A DNA stretch of 64,000 bases from Steromphala cineraria (lineage: Eukaryota; Mollusca; Gastropoda; Trochida; Trochidae), in the NCBI GenBank assembly GCA_916613615.1, contig OU744736.1:7218224-7282223 (forward strand). The letters run 5' to 3'. Each line of letters starts with the position of its first letter. Within the stretch, counting starts at the first letter, position 1. The position numbers and the translations under genes were made by a program. The notes beneath the pieces are model-generated. The model searched no databases. It saw nothing but the letters and a program-made list of their open reading frames with translations, and had not been told where the DNA came from. Of the stretch, positions 12,620-23,849 are shown piece by piece.

Positions 12620-13115
12620 TGATCTTGCTGTAGGTAATCAAGTTTTTCTATTGCTGGCACCACAAAACTGTCTCTTAGAAGAGATGATACCATATAACTA
12701 TGCTTATCGAAACAATGCTTATCCACATGTTCAGAATAATTCATGTTCATCAAAATACATTGTCCTTTCATGTTCATGAAGATCATTAACTGCTTCTTAA
12801 GTTCTGTTACCTTTATGCAATTGCTCCTACGGTGAAACTTACTTTCTTGGGTTACATCTGTCTTTTGAAAGGATGTTTGCTGTGGATCGGGAATTTCAGT
12901 TTGGATTTAGTGAATGTTGCCGTAACAAATCAAGTTTTTCTATTGCTGGCACACCAAAACTGTCTTATTAGAAGAGATGGCACTTTAAAGGGTATCTCAA
13001 GTAACTGTTGAGAAAATGCTTATCATCATGTTCAGAATGCATAAATTATGTTCATCCTTTACAATGAGTTATTTCTCTTCATTTTCCTGTGTGTAGGAAC
13101 ATCATGAACTGCTTC
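12620..13115. repeat. Direct duplication about 290 bp apart
   Basis: AATCAAGTTTTTCTATTGCT occurs at 12638 and 12929. In both copies GAAGAGATG, AATGCTTATC and CATGTTCAGAAT follow in order. Confidence 0.7.
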
Positions 13116-13499
13116 TAAAATGTCAAAATAATCAGTCAGTTTAGTCATCTATACATCATAAAGGTGAGGTTCCGACAGTATGATGTGGCTTTTATGTACA
13201 GCTGTTTCCGAAATGTCACGGTCATTTGTAAGCTTGAGTATGTGAGTAAAATTGTACAGCTCAATTTTCTTATTCTTTTTGTACCTATGTTATAGAAAAT
13301 GTCTTTTGACTTAACCCTCCTGAACCAGTTGATTCAATCTGTGGACTATTTTTGTTGTCTCACCAGAGACTTTTTGGTCTGATTTCATTGAATTTTGAAT
13401 TATAGTTATACTTCCCGACTTTATGTGCACCTTATAAATAAATGGCATTTGTTATCCGTGTACCTGATTTGCTGAACACTCTAACAGATATTCAGTTCA

Positions 13500-14050
13500 T
13501 ATTTGCATAAACTTGATTTCATGACGTCACAGCATATTTAGCCACTCCCCATCACACTTAGCCACGCCCCTAATGATGGAACTATTCGTAAACAAATAAC
13601 GTTTTCATTCTGCAACAGTTCAGACAGTACGGTAAAAAGACACAAACAACAAATAGCAAAAATCAAATCATTATAATGCCGCTCAGTTCGTCAACATTTC
13701 CAGCTTTGTTTCTCAACAAGATTGTACCATTTTACCATAAACATTATTCGGTTTGATCTGATTCCCTGTCGTCAAGCTTTAACGCCACATGTATGGCACC
13801 TATGATAATCTAATTGGCTTTTTTTCGAACAGAATCCCACATTCGCGAGTTTGTGTTTATGTAGACAGCATTGACACTAAGAATGTCAAGGCCACGTGAC
13901 AAGACGTTGCCTGATTCCGTTGTGGATTCTCATTGGCTAGTGAACCAGTCGTAGGCGGAGCTAAAAAAATAATGACGTTTTGATTGACATTTTATCTCTC
14001 TCGTGTTGTTGAGATTTGAATTCGTTCGCGTAAATAGTGCAATTCTATTT
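13500..14050. promoter_or_regulatory. CpG-richer stretch with CRE, E-box and CCAAT
   Basis: TGACGTCA (13522), GGCCACGTGAC (13890), TTCGCGAG (13843), inverted CCAAT (ATTGGC, about 13930) and repeated CCACTCCCC/CCACGCCCC lie within 550 bp of otherwise AT-rich DNA. It could be a promoter. TTAGCCACGCCCC at 13557 and its rough inverse GGCGGAGCTAA at 13955 also allow a decayed MITE. Confidence 0.3.
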
Positions 14051-14106
14051 GTTTTATTTGAGGCAAATGAACACATTAAAACATCCAGTATTTGTGTATT
14101 TATTTA

Positions 14107-14260
14107 TTAGAATTGACTTCAAAATGTATTAAGTTCATGGAGGTACAAAATTTAAAAAACGCTGTGCAAACGGATTTACATAGCGGATTTACACAGTTTG
14201 CACAGCAGTTTTTAAATTTATACCTCCATGAACTTAATACATTTTGAAGTCAATTCTTAA
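14107..14260. repeat. Long inverted repeat with 65-bp arms
   Basis: The left arm (14107-14171) and right arm (14196-14260) pair over about 65 bp with only a few mismatches (both contain GACTTCAAAATGTATTAAGT or its complement). The 24-nt loop holds GGATTTACA twice. Consistent with a fold-back MITE; no target duplication is evident. Confidence 0.85.
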
Positions 14261-15016
14261 ATAACTAATAACATATTCAAAACCTATTTTTTAGAAAAAT
14301 GAAACAATACTCTCCTGAAATGATATTCTAAAGAAAATATTAATTGAAAATAAAATCGTCTTTTCCAATTGTTTTAATTAAGCTTGTGTTTAATCAGTAA
14401 CAAATAGGAAGACAATAGGATGCCAGAGAGTTGCTCCACAAACCATTGCCGCCTCAGTGTCTTGTTTTGGTCTTATTCAAATGAGAAAACAACATGATGA
14501 TGCTGTGTTACTGCATAGGGCTGTTTTATCTGGCCACACTAAACCTCTCTTGCTAATTAAGACTCAATCAAGAATCTGAGGTCATAATGTTAATGAGGAT
14601 ACTGGTGTATTATCATAGACAAATATGTTATGTTTTGCGGTAACACTGTTTTTCTATGATAATGCGTTTATAAACGAAAGCTGGTTTATTTGTTCATTTC
14701 TTATTTGTTCATTTGCCTTATAGCAATTCACTGTCTACAGAATGAAAATATAATGCCAATGGGTTTGTTATTTTATAATTGGATTATGCAAATCATGGCT
14801 ATTTAGATTTTGTAGTTACAACTCACAAGCCTTGAAAATATTTTACATTGCATACTTCAGCTGAAATCTTTTTTGTTCAGCTAATAAACTAATTACTTCC
14901 AGTTGTTTTGAATCGCTAGCATACAACCTTTCCGTGTGAGATGAACATTTAATTAGCCAGGGAGATCACTAAACATGCTGATATTCAGTGAATGAAGGCA
15001 ATCCACTCACTGACAT
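14261..15016. other. Non-coding, no feature seen
   Basis: AT-rich, with no exon-like or repeated structure that I can identify. Confidence 0.6.
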
Positions 15017-15280
15017 CCCCCCCCCCCCCCCACCCCTTGAAGTTTGAGTGAGAATAAGGTCACCTCCTCCTTCCTCAAATGGAGATGGATTATATCCTTC
15101 CGCTCCCCCTTCCTCGATCGCACCACCCTAACACACACCCCACCCCTTTACCAAGTCTAGCAACCCCCTCCCGATACACCCTCCAGCAGGGAAAATGCCA
15201 GTGTTTTATCGAGGCAAATTGCCAGGAGATTACTTGTATATATATATATATGTGTACATGTATATGTGTGTGCTGCTTCT
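15017..15280. repeat. C15 homopolymer, C-rich tract and TA/TG microsatellite
   Basis: A run of 15 C (15017-15031), a C-rich stretch to about 15190 and TATATATATATATGTGTACA near 15239. A 74-codon frame through it is proline-rich low complexity and is not taken as a gene. Confidence 0.8.
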
Positions 15281-15439
15281 ATCAATGTGTTGCTGATGAC
15301 TAAGCCAGCATCGGACCGGTAGAGAAGTTTGCCCACTCTCCATTGTGGATATTAGAGCACCTGTTTTCCTGATCATGTGGAAATAACCATTTCTCTCTCA
15401 TCAGGTCCAGTGATTAGCTCGTGCAGGCTGCTACACCAA

Positions 15440-16570
15440 TTGTGAGTTGTACAGTTTATGAGGTATTGCTTTGATTGAATGCTACATTTTCAGAAGTTTT
15501 GTGCATACATTGTTGAATCTGGTTGAGATATTGTGAATTGTTTTAGTTTTTGATTTATCACACTGCTTTGATTAATTGTTTCATATTCCAGTTTTTAGTG
15601 GATAATTTTATGATTGGAATCTGTCAGAGAGATTTGAGTTTGTTGTGTTTATGATGTGTTGTATTACTATGCGTAATAGTTTAATTTTGTCAAAAGTTTG
15701 GAAATCTGTGAGAGAAATTGTTATTTTGTGAAGAGTTGTATTTCTATAATTTATAGCTTCATATACATTGTCTCAAGTTTTAAGTCTGCTTAAAACAATT
15801 GTTAGTTTGTGGTGTTTATGATGTATTGATTGAATCATATTCCACTGCACAGTTTGGAGTTAATATTAGATAAATTGTTGGGTTATGATGGGTTATAGTG
15901 ATTTATTGTACCCCTTTATGGTGATTAAAGATATATTGCAATAAGCAATTGAGAGTTGTGAATGAATGAATGAATTTCTGAAGATTAATTGTTTCTAATG
16001 CAATTATTCGGTGGATAATTATTTTAGTCTGGTCAAGAAACTTTGAGTTGTTTCAGGTTATCATCTACAATATTGCTGTTAATAATAGTTTCATGTTCCC
16101 TGTAATGGTGGATAAATCTGTATTTGGCTAGAGAAATTGTTAGTTTGCAGAATGTTTGACGTGTTGCATAATTGATTCATATTACACTGTTTTGTTGACT
16201 ACATTTGGAATCTGATCAAGGAATTTTGAATTAATAAAATTTCTGTACTACTTCCCATGATTAATTGTTTCATATTCCCTTTTGTGTAATGTAGAGAAAT
16301 TGATAGTTTGTTGTGTTGATAATGAATTACATTGCCATGATTAAATGTTTCATATTCCACTTTATTGAACATAAAAGTTGAATACAGCTAGAGAAATTAA
16401 TAGAAAGTTGTGTTGATACAGTACATGGCTATGATTGTTTTGTTTTCAAATGTTCAGTGAATTTTGCTGAAGGCATTGTGAGATGTTTCAAATTATTATG
16501 TATAAGATTACTATGGTTAATTGTTTGATGTTCCCTCTTTATGGTATTTGAAGCTGGGCTACTGCTGGAG
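15440..16570. repeat. Old degenerate tandem repeat, about 100-150 bp per unit
   Basis: TGATTAATTGTTTCATATTC and close variants appear near 15570, 16078, 16258, 16342 and 16510, alternating with AGAGAAATTGTTAGTTTG. No unit is well conserved. No coding content is seen. Confidence 0.6.
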
Positions 16571-17276
16571 CAGCCATGAGTTATGTGTATAACAGGCCTG
16601 CACTAATGCTACACTAAGTTAACATGTAAATCTATGGAATATGAATATGAATATAACTAGACTGGACTGACAGACAGACAGACATATTTTGTGGATGGAT
16701 GTTTATGGGCGTCTGGAGTTGAATTGAGGATTTGTTGTGTATGATTAGTCATATTGTTTCATAATATCATAATGCTGCAATCTTTTTCTTCATGACAATA
16801 TTAATCTTCTTAGCGGGTTCTAATTATTGTTCCTTGCTCAATATTTGAAAGGTAAAATGAAACTTGATATACTTAAGTAGATAGATTACCCTTTTCTTGT
16901 TGATTTACTAACATTTATCATAATTTTATCCCCTGGAAATGCTTTGAATGATAGAATTAAGCTTTCTGGGGGGATTTAAATATAATAATGTTTATATTTT
17001 GGTGCAACAAATACTAAATGTTTTCGTTGGTTTGATGCCATCTGAAAAGTTTATGGAATTGTGTTTTGTTTCTTCATTATTTCGAAAGTGGAAATATAAT
17101 ATTACTTTTAGTTGAAAGAATTTCTTAGTTCATTACAATTGATGATTACTTAAGTTATTTACAACCTAAATATAATCCTTTCTTTCCATTATATATATAT
17201 AAATGTCATGTTGACTTCTCTATACATTGTAGGCATAAATGACTTTTCCTGCTTTTTTGTTTATCATGTCTCAAAT

Positions 17277-17689
17277 TACCGTAATTTCTCTATTAATTCG
17301 ACATCTCCAATAATTCGACCACATACTATTATTCTGAGGTCACAAATTCAAATCACATCTAAAAATTCAACCAACTGCAAAAAGTTTATGTTCCTTTGAT
17401 TCAACCACTGCTAAATATAATGGTTTAATTTGCCAAAATAAAATTAATAATTGCAATGTGTGCTGCAGTAATCAATTAATAATATATTTATTCTGATAAC
17501 TATGGCATTTTCATGTGGTCATGTATGGAAACTATGTATTAATTATATATAACAAAACTTCCTGATATCTATCTAATATTTCAACCATAGTACCAAATAA
17601 GCCACCAAAAGTGAAATTAGTTCAACCATAGACAATTTCTGAAAATCTTTTGAAAATTTTAGGGTCGAATTAATAGAGAAATTATGGTA
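17277..17689. mobile_element. MITE with 26-bp inverted repeats (TA-flanked)
   Basis: Left end TACCGTAATTTCTCTATTAA and right end AATAGAGAAATTATGGTA are inverted repeats with one mismatch over 26 bp. The 413-bp element is very AT-rich, with several partial copies of TTCAACCA inside. TA at both ends suggests Tc1/mariner/pogo-type target duplication. Confidence 0.75.
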
Positions 17690-18542
17690 CTTTAATTTGC
17701 CTGCTCAATTTATGGATGGCCTAAAATGTAACAATAGACAGAGGTTGAATGTGTCAAGGGTTTATAACATTTAATTCATTAACTACTTTCTGATGTGATG
17801 ATGAATAAAATGTCAACAAGTGGCTCACTGTCCTGGCCTCAATTCTGGGTGTTGTTAACCCCCTTGGCCCCAGCTCAAATGTTATTTTATGAAGCACTTT
17901 TTTCATCTATAAATTTTTTTTTTTGGTGTTTTTTTTATGTATTGTCTAGTCTAGAACTCTGAATGAAGTTGATGATTAATTTGATGGAACATCAATCCTT
18001 CATCTTACATGATTTTTATTGAATATTTACTTAAAATGCTGTATGGTTTATATTGTTAACTTTCCATACAAGGTTACCAAAACAAATTAATCAATCTTGT
18101 GTATTAAGCAAACAATAAAAAATCAATAAAGATTGTTTCCTGTATTAATCTATTAATGTTAAAGACAATCTTTCACAAAAGATCATTACGTCAGAATCAC
18201 AACTTATACATTGAATGAAACTAATAAAATGCAGATAATGATTCTGTTACTCACAATCCCAGGATTAAGATCTAATGTTGTTAAGCTGGATTATTATAAC
18301 AGATATTATCCTGGTGTAATATTTCACAATCTATCAAATACCTAACAGAATGATTGTTTCCTTGGTAGCAATCACACCGATATTGTCAGCTTCCCTAGTT
18401 ATTCCAGCAAGGAGGAAATGAAATTTGTAGCAAATTAGCTAACTACAATCATATTGAGGTGACGGAGGTCTATAAGCTTAGTATGATAGTCAGTATGGAT
18501 CTACATGTTTTGACACATGAACAATTATATGGCCTTCAGACT
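17690..18542. other. Non-coding, no feature seen
   Basis: AT-rich with short T tracts; no exon-like sequence. Confidence 0.6.
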
Positions 18543-18620
18543 TAAAGGGACCATTCGAGCGGGGTATTTTTTGTGGAAACGAAATTCAGGAAGACTTTCC
18601 TGTTTACAATAACATTTGAT
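18543..18620. mobile_element. Single end of the same MITE family, abutting the 18.6-kb element
   Basis: TTAAAGGGACCATTCGAGCG, then GTGGAAACGAAATTCAGGAA and GACTTTCCTGTTTACA. It stops where the TAGCTCATCAGG element begins, so one probably truncated or landed in the other. Confidence 0.45.
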
Positions 18621-18624
18621 TTTT

Positions 18625-19810
18625 AGCTCATCAGGATTGAAAGTCCAGATGGACTTATGGCATGGCCTGTCGTCCGTCCGTCGTCCGACGTCCGTCCGTA
18701 AACTTTTGACACTTTCGACTTCTTCTCATGAACCATACACATTAGAGAGCTGAAATTTTGTGTACAGGTACCTTAGCATATGGAGATTCTAATTTGTAAC
18801 TTTGGTCACAACTTTAAAAACCTATTTTCATCTTCTTCTCCAGTTCCAAAAGGAGTAGAGAGTTAAAAATGATATGTGCAGACTCCTTGGGCAATGGGGA
18901 TTCTAATTTGTAACTTTGGTGACCCTGTGACCCCAATTAGGGAAACAGGGGTCACAACCTTTAAAACCTATTTTCATCTTCTTCTCCAGTTCTAAAATGA
19001 CTAGAGAGTTAAAAATGATATGTGCAGACCCCTTGGCCAATGGGGAACTTTAATTGTAGATTTCGTGACCCCATGACCCCAAATAGGGTCACAGGGGTCA
19101 CAACATTAAAAACCTATTTTCATCTTCTTGTCCAGTTCTAAAAGGACTAGAGAGTTGAAAATGATATGTGCAGACTCCTTGGACAATGGGGATTCTAATT
19201 TGTAACTTTGTTGACCCTGTGACCCAAAATAGGGTCACAGGGGTCACAACCTTAAAAACCTATTTTCATTTTCTTCTTTAGTTCCAAAAGGTCTAGAGAG
19301 CTGAAATTATATGTGCAGACTCCTTTGCCAATGGGGATTCTAAACTGTAGATTTCGTGACCCCATGACCCAAATTAGGGTCACAGGAGTCACAACCTTAA
19401 AAACCTATTTTCATTTTCTTCTTAAGTTCCAAAAGGTCTAGAGAGCTGAAATTATATGTGCAAACTCCTTGGCCAATGGGGATTTTAAACTGTAGATTTC
19501 GTGACCCCATGACCCCAATTAGGGTCACAGGAGTCACAATCTTAAAAACCTATTTTTCTCCATTAGATGACAGTCTATGGCAAATTTATTTCTCCTTGGA
19601 TATTTTAGTGTAGACTTCTTTCACTGTCTAATATTGGCGATCTAGAAAGTGTTGAATAATAATATATCATTTGGGTAAGGAAATTTATTACGAAATCTTT
19701 ACATTTGTCTTGTAATTTTTTTATAGGTTTTCTTGCAATAGATAACATCAGTTTCATTTTTAGCTCATCTGGCCTGTATAAAGCAAACTTGATATGATGC
19801 CTGATGAGCT
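18625..19810. mobile_element. Non-coding element with AGCTCATCAGG ends and 146-bp internal repeats
   Basis: AGCTCATCAGG at 18625 and its exact complement CCTGATGAGCT at 19800 bound 1186 bp. After a GC-rich entry with runs of GTCC (18670-18700) come more than five copies of a 146-bp unit, from about 18821 to 19560, marked by AAAACCTATTTTCATCTTCT and repeated GTGACCCCATGACCC. No reading frame. Possibly a non-autonomous DNA element amplified internally. Confidence 0.6.
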
Positions 19811-19884
19811 ACAGAGCCAATGGCTCTATTTGTACATGATTATTTACCCTTAATTTCAAATATGTTTGAAAGGATAGCATTTCA

Positions 19885-19990
19885 ATTGTTCAAGATTTAA
19901 CAATTTGACAAAGAATAAAGTGTATCGCTCAAAAAATAAAAACATGAAGCCAATCATCGAAGCTACGATCGTGGAATGCATTACTACGAC
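19885..19990. repeat. Dispersed repeat, copy shared with 6.8 kb
   Basis: GTTCAAGATTTAACAATTTG, CGCTCAAAAAATAAAAAC and CCAATCATCGAAGCTACGA are collinear with 6826-6940. Function unknown. Confidence 0.5.
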
Positions 19991-20134
19991 AATAGGCTGT
20001 TGCAACTGATTACTTTTATTATGAATTATTTGTAAATATGCTTCTCTTCTATCAATCAAGTATTATTTCTCTATTTTGTTAATAAATTAGCATATTATAG
20101 CACATTTGTTTTCTCGCAATGCTAACGTTTCAAA

Positions 20135-20197
20135 ATGGCGGATGAAACGCGGTCGAGTGGTGCCTTTAAGAACAAATTTGAACAGGAACATAATCAG
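20135..20197 (+). CDS. Possible first exon with YY1-like start (MADETRSSGAFK...)
   Basis: AAAATGGCGG places an ATG in an excellent start context that also matches the YY1 core-promoter/start motif. The 21 codons read MADETRSSGAFKNKFEQEHN plus Q and end at CAG|GTGTTA, a weak donor. The local stretch has several CpGs in an otherwise CpG-poor region. The donor phase (0) would fit exon 3 of the ORP gene at 31633 but not exon 2. It may be an alternative first exon of that gene, a first exon of something else, or chance. Confidence 0.25.
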
Positions 20198-20644
20198 GTG
20201 TTAGACTTATTGTCAGTTTAGTCTAATTTTCATGGATTTAGAGTTGATATATTCATTAGTTTATGTTGGTCTTTGTTTATACAAATATCCACAGCAATAC
20301 TGGTTCTTAATATTGAAGAGTGCATTCTACGAATATAGAAGTTGTCATCCATAAATATTGTCCATATTTGACTTTCAACTTGTAAAATGACAATTAAAGA
20401 AGCTACCCCGGTAGTTATCATGTTTTAAGACTTGTTGTCAGTCTAGATCTAGAATTTTCTTCAGTATATTCAAGTTAAGATCTTTAGGTGTCTCCACAAG
20501 TTAAACGATGAAATGTTATGAGGGACAGCTACAATAGCAGATTGCAAGCTGTTGAATAATTATTATTTCAAGAGGACCAATCATCTTTCAGACTTCTGTT
20601 TCGTCTAGATTAATCTTCTTCACGAAAATAATCATGTTATACAA
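20195..20644. repeat. Diverged precursor units of the 71-bp array
   Basis: TAGACTTATTGTCAGT (20203), AAGACTTGTTGTCAGTCTAG (20427) with GGTGTCTCCACAAGTT and GAAATGTTATGAGG after it, and TTCGTCTAGATTAATC (20603) are recognisable but spaced irregularly. Confidence 0.6.
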
Positions 20645-21997
20645 GACTTGTAGCAAGTCTAGATCTATAGATGTCTCCACTAGTTGAACTGCTCCATGTT
20701 ATGGGTGGGAGGAGTGACTTGTAGAAAGTCTTGATCTATAGATGTCTCCACTAAATGAACTGCTCCATGTTATGGGTGGGAGGAGCGACTTGTAGCAAGT
20801 CTAGATCTATAGATGTCTCCACTAGTTGAACTGCTCCATGTTATGGGGTGGGAGGAGTGACTTGTAGCAAGTCTAGATCTATAGATGTCTCCACTAGTTG
20901 AACTGCTCCATGTTATGGGTGGAAGGAGCGACTTGTAGCAAGTCTAGATCTATAGATGTCTCCACTAGTTGAACTGCTCCATGTTATGGGGTGGGAGGAG
21001 TGACTTGTAGCAAGTCTAGATCTATAGATGTCTCCACTAGTTGAACTGCTCCATGTTATGGGTGGAAGGAGCGACTTGTAGCAAGTCTAGATCTATAGAT
21101 GTCTCCACTAGTTGAACTGCTCCATGTTATGAGTGGGAGGAGCGACTTGTAGCAAGTCTAGATCTATAGATGTCTCCACTAGTTGAACTGCTCCATGTTA
21201 TGAATTTGAGGAGCGACTTGTATCAAGTCTAGATCTATAGATGTCTCCACTAGTTGAACTGCTCCATGTTATGGGTGGGAGGAGCGACTTGTAGCAAGTC
21301 TAGATCTATAGATGTCTCCACTAGTTGAACTGCTCCATGTTATGGGTGGGAGGAGCGACTTGTAGCAAGTCTAGATCTATAGATGTCTCCACTAGTTGAA
21401 CTGCTCCATGTTATGAGTTTGAGGAGCGACTTGTAGTAAGTCTAGATCTATAGATGTCTCCACTAGTTGAACTGCTCCATGTTATGAGTTTGAGGAGCGA
21501 CTTGTATCAAGTCTAGATCTATAGATGTCTCCACTAGTTGAACTGCTCCATGTTATGAGTTTGAGGAGCGACTTGTATCAAGTCTAGATCTATAGATGTC
21601 TCCACTAGTTGAACTGCTCCATGTTATGGGTGGGAGGAGCGACTTGTAGCAAGTCTAGATCTATAGATGTCTCCACTAGTTGAACTGCTCCATGTTATGG
21701 GGTGGAAGGAGTGACTTGTAGCAAGTCTAGATCTATAGATGTCTCCACTAGTTGAACTGCTCAATGTTATGGGTGGGAGGAGCGACTTGTAGCAAGTCTA
21801 GATCTATAGATGTCTCCACTAGTTGAACTGCTCCATGTTATGGGTTTGAGGAGCTACTTGTAGCAAGTCTAGATCTATAGATGTCTCCACTAGTTGAACT
21901 GCTCCATGTTATGGATTTGAGGAGCGACTTGTAGCAAGTCTAGATCTATAGATGTCTCCACTAGTTGAACTGCTCCATGTTATGGGTGGGAGGAGCG
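20645..21997. repeat. 71-bp satellite-like array, about 19 copies
   Basis: The unit begins GACTTGTAGCAAGTCTAGAT and continues through CTATAGATGTCTCCACTAGT. Each unit contains GACTTG-TAG-CAAGTC (a perfect hairpin), TAGATCTA, CTATAG and ACTAGT palindromes. The only variable part is the tail (GGGTGGGAGGAGCG, GAGTTTGAGGAGCG and similar), and tail types are interspersed. Diverged units lie upstream at about 20195-20640. Confidence 0.95.
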
Positions 21998-22779
21998 GTA
22001 GTGAGACATGTTTTAAGTATAACACAAAGCCTGCCACAATCCATCATAACTGTCGCTCAAGCAGAAAGTCATAAAAATAGCCCTCGTGGGAAATACAAAA
22101 AAATGAAAGCGTGTCACTACTTTGCTTGTGATGTCAGCGTATGGTAAGACCAATATGCCCTGCAGATTATTTATAGGCACATCAGAGTATTACCCAGTTG
22201 AAAGGACTATCCACAATTGCATGCAAGGACGTTGTGGCACATTCATCTAGGTAAATATCATTAAAGCACTTTCTCTTATCCTACCTCAAGTGACGCGGCT
22301 CAGGTAGAAAGCATAAAGAATTTACTAGGGCGTATCTGGGAAGGTAGCAGTTAGATTATATAGATGTTAGGTAGTCTCTCAAACAGAGCCAGTTATATCT
22401 ACCGACAGCCTCTTTTTTATAGGAGTTTTTTCAGCTCTTAATGTCCTCTTCAATATGATTGGGATATATTGTTTCTTCAGGAGATGAAGTGTGATATCTA
22501 TTGGATGTGATGCTTCATACAATCTCATCCAAAGCGTGTTCAGAATTAGAGTGTTTATAGGTAGTAGATAAGTATGTGGTAGCTAGGTTATGAAGAAGAG
22601 AAAAGATATTGTGTGTTGATGTGAATTTGATTTCATCGACGACAGATTCCACTTTGCAGCATTGATTTAGAGAAATGTGTTTCTTTGTGGATGAAACTAT
22701 TGACATACTGGATGTGTTGAGTCAATGATGTTGTCTACTTTTTGGAGGTTATATGTATTGATGGAAAAATAAGAGTATG
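21998..22779. other. Non-coding, unassigned
   Basis: A short open stretch at about 22020-22145 ends at a GTAAGA donor-like site but matches nothing I recognise. The rest is AT-rich. Confidence 0.5.
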
Positions 22780-23220
22780 AGAAGTGATGTACACATGTGG
22801 ATGTTTATATAATGCTCTTCATACGGATATCACTTTAGTTGAGATACACCAAGATTGATTTCACTCTTCAAGTAAACAAGGCCATCATTCTCAATCTAGA
22901 TTGATTCACTAGAATGGATGATTGACACTCTTCAAGGTTCACAGTGTGTTCACTTTCACAGTAAACTGAATGAGGAGAAGGTTAAACACAATGATTGAAG
23001 TTCAAAACTTTCAGAGAAAGATTGATACACATGGATAAATATTTAACGCTCTTCAAGATTCACAAGGTCATCACTTTCAATGAAAGGTTGATACAATTGG
23101 ATGGATGTTTGACATTCTCTGACTTTATGACAGGAATTACTTTCTAGGTAAAACTTAAAATGAATAAAGTTACTGTTACACAGTAGGAATGATGTCTCTC
23201 ATCTAATTCACAAGGTGTTT
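22780..23220. repeat. Degenerate repeat region
   Basis: Loose copies of GACACTCTTCAAGGTTCACA, TCATCACTTTCAATGAAAGG and GATTGATACACATGGAT recur through this stretch. No gene is seen. Confidence 0.5.
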
Positions 23221-23849
23221 AGATTTCTTGTGGCTCAGGATTTGCTAAAAGTGTGATTATAGTTTCATGGTTATGATTACCAATTCAGGTTTGCAAGATT
23301 AGAACTTCACAGTTTTTATGTGTGATTTATATATATAATCAAAGAATTCCCAATTTCCAGATGAGTTTACACTTTAACACGTTATGTATACTTCCATACT
23401 TTTAACTACTCTTTCTCTGTTTTCAACAAACATTTTAATGTTTTTGGATCAAGTTTGCCTTGTTGTAACCAAGCTTCCCCTGCGATTATATCCTTCAGGG
23501 ATTGTTCATCAACCAACAAGTTTGATACTTGAAACAATTTTATAATCTACTCTTCCTAACTTTTCTAGAAGGACCACCATTGCTGAGTTGAAGTATTCGT
23601 AGCTTTCTAAAATCACAAAATGATCTGTATGAAAAATTTTAATGATGTAGACTGCATGTATCTTTAAGAAAAATTCTTCTTGTGACTCAAGAAAGATCTA
23701 GACTTCTTCTTCCAGCAGTACTGCAGATACTCAAAAGAAGGACACCTTGATACGTTTTAAACAAGTTCAACTTCTGAGTGCTTAAGGAAGCTAGTTACTC
23801 TAAGTACCGGCTCTCAAACAGCAAATTTACAAGCACTCTAGAAAAGGAT

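Noticed and set aside
15079..15303. Proline-rich 74-codon frame
   Set aside because: It arises from a C-rich tract and a TA/TG microsatellite; no splice or start support.
20645..21997. CRISPR-like array
   Set aside because: The units are head-to-tail copies of one 71-bp sequence with no unique spacers, in a eukaryotic genome.
22020..22145. Possible exon ending at GTAAGA (KKMKACHYFACDVSVW)
   Set aside because: The phase does not fit ORP exon 2, there is no recognisable motif, and the upstream part is array sequence.
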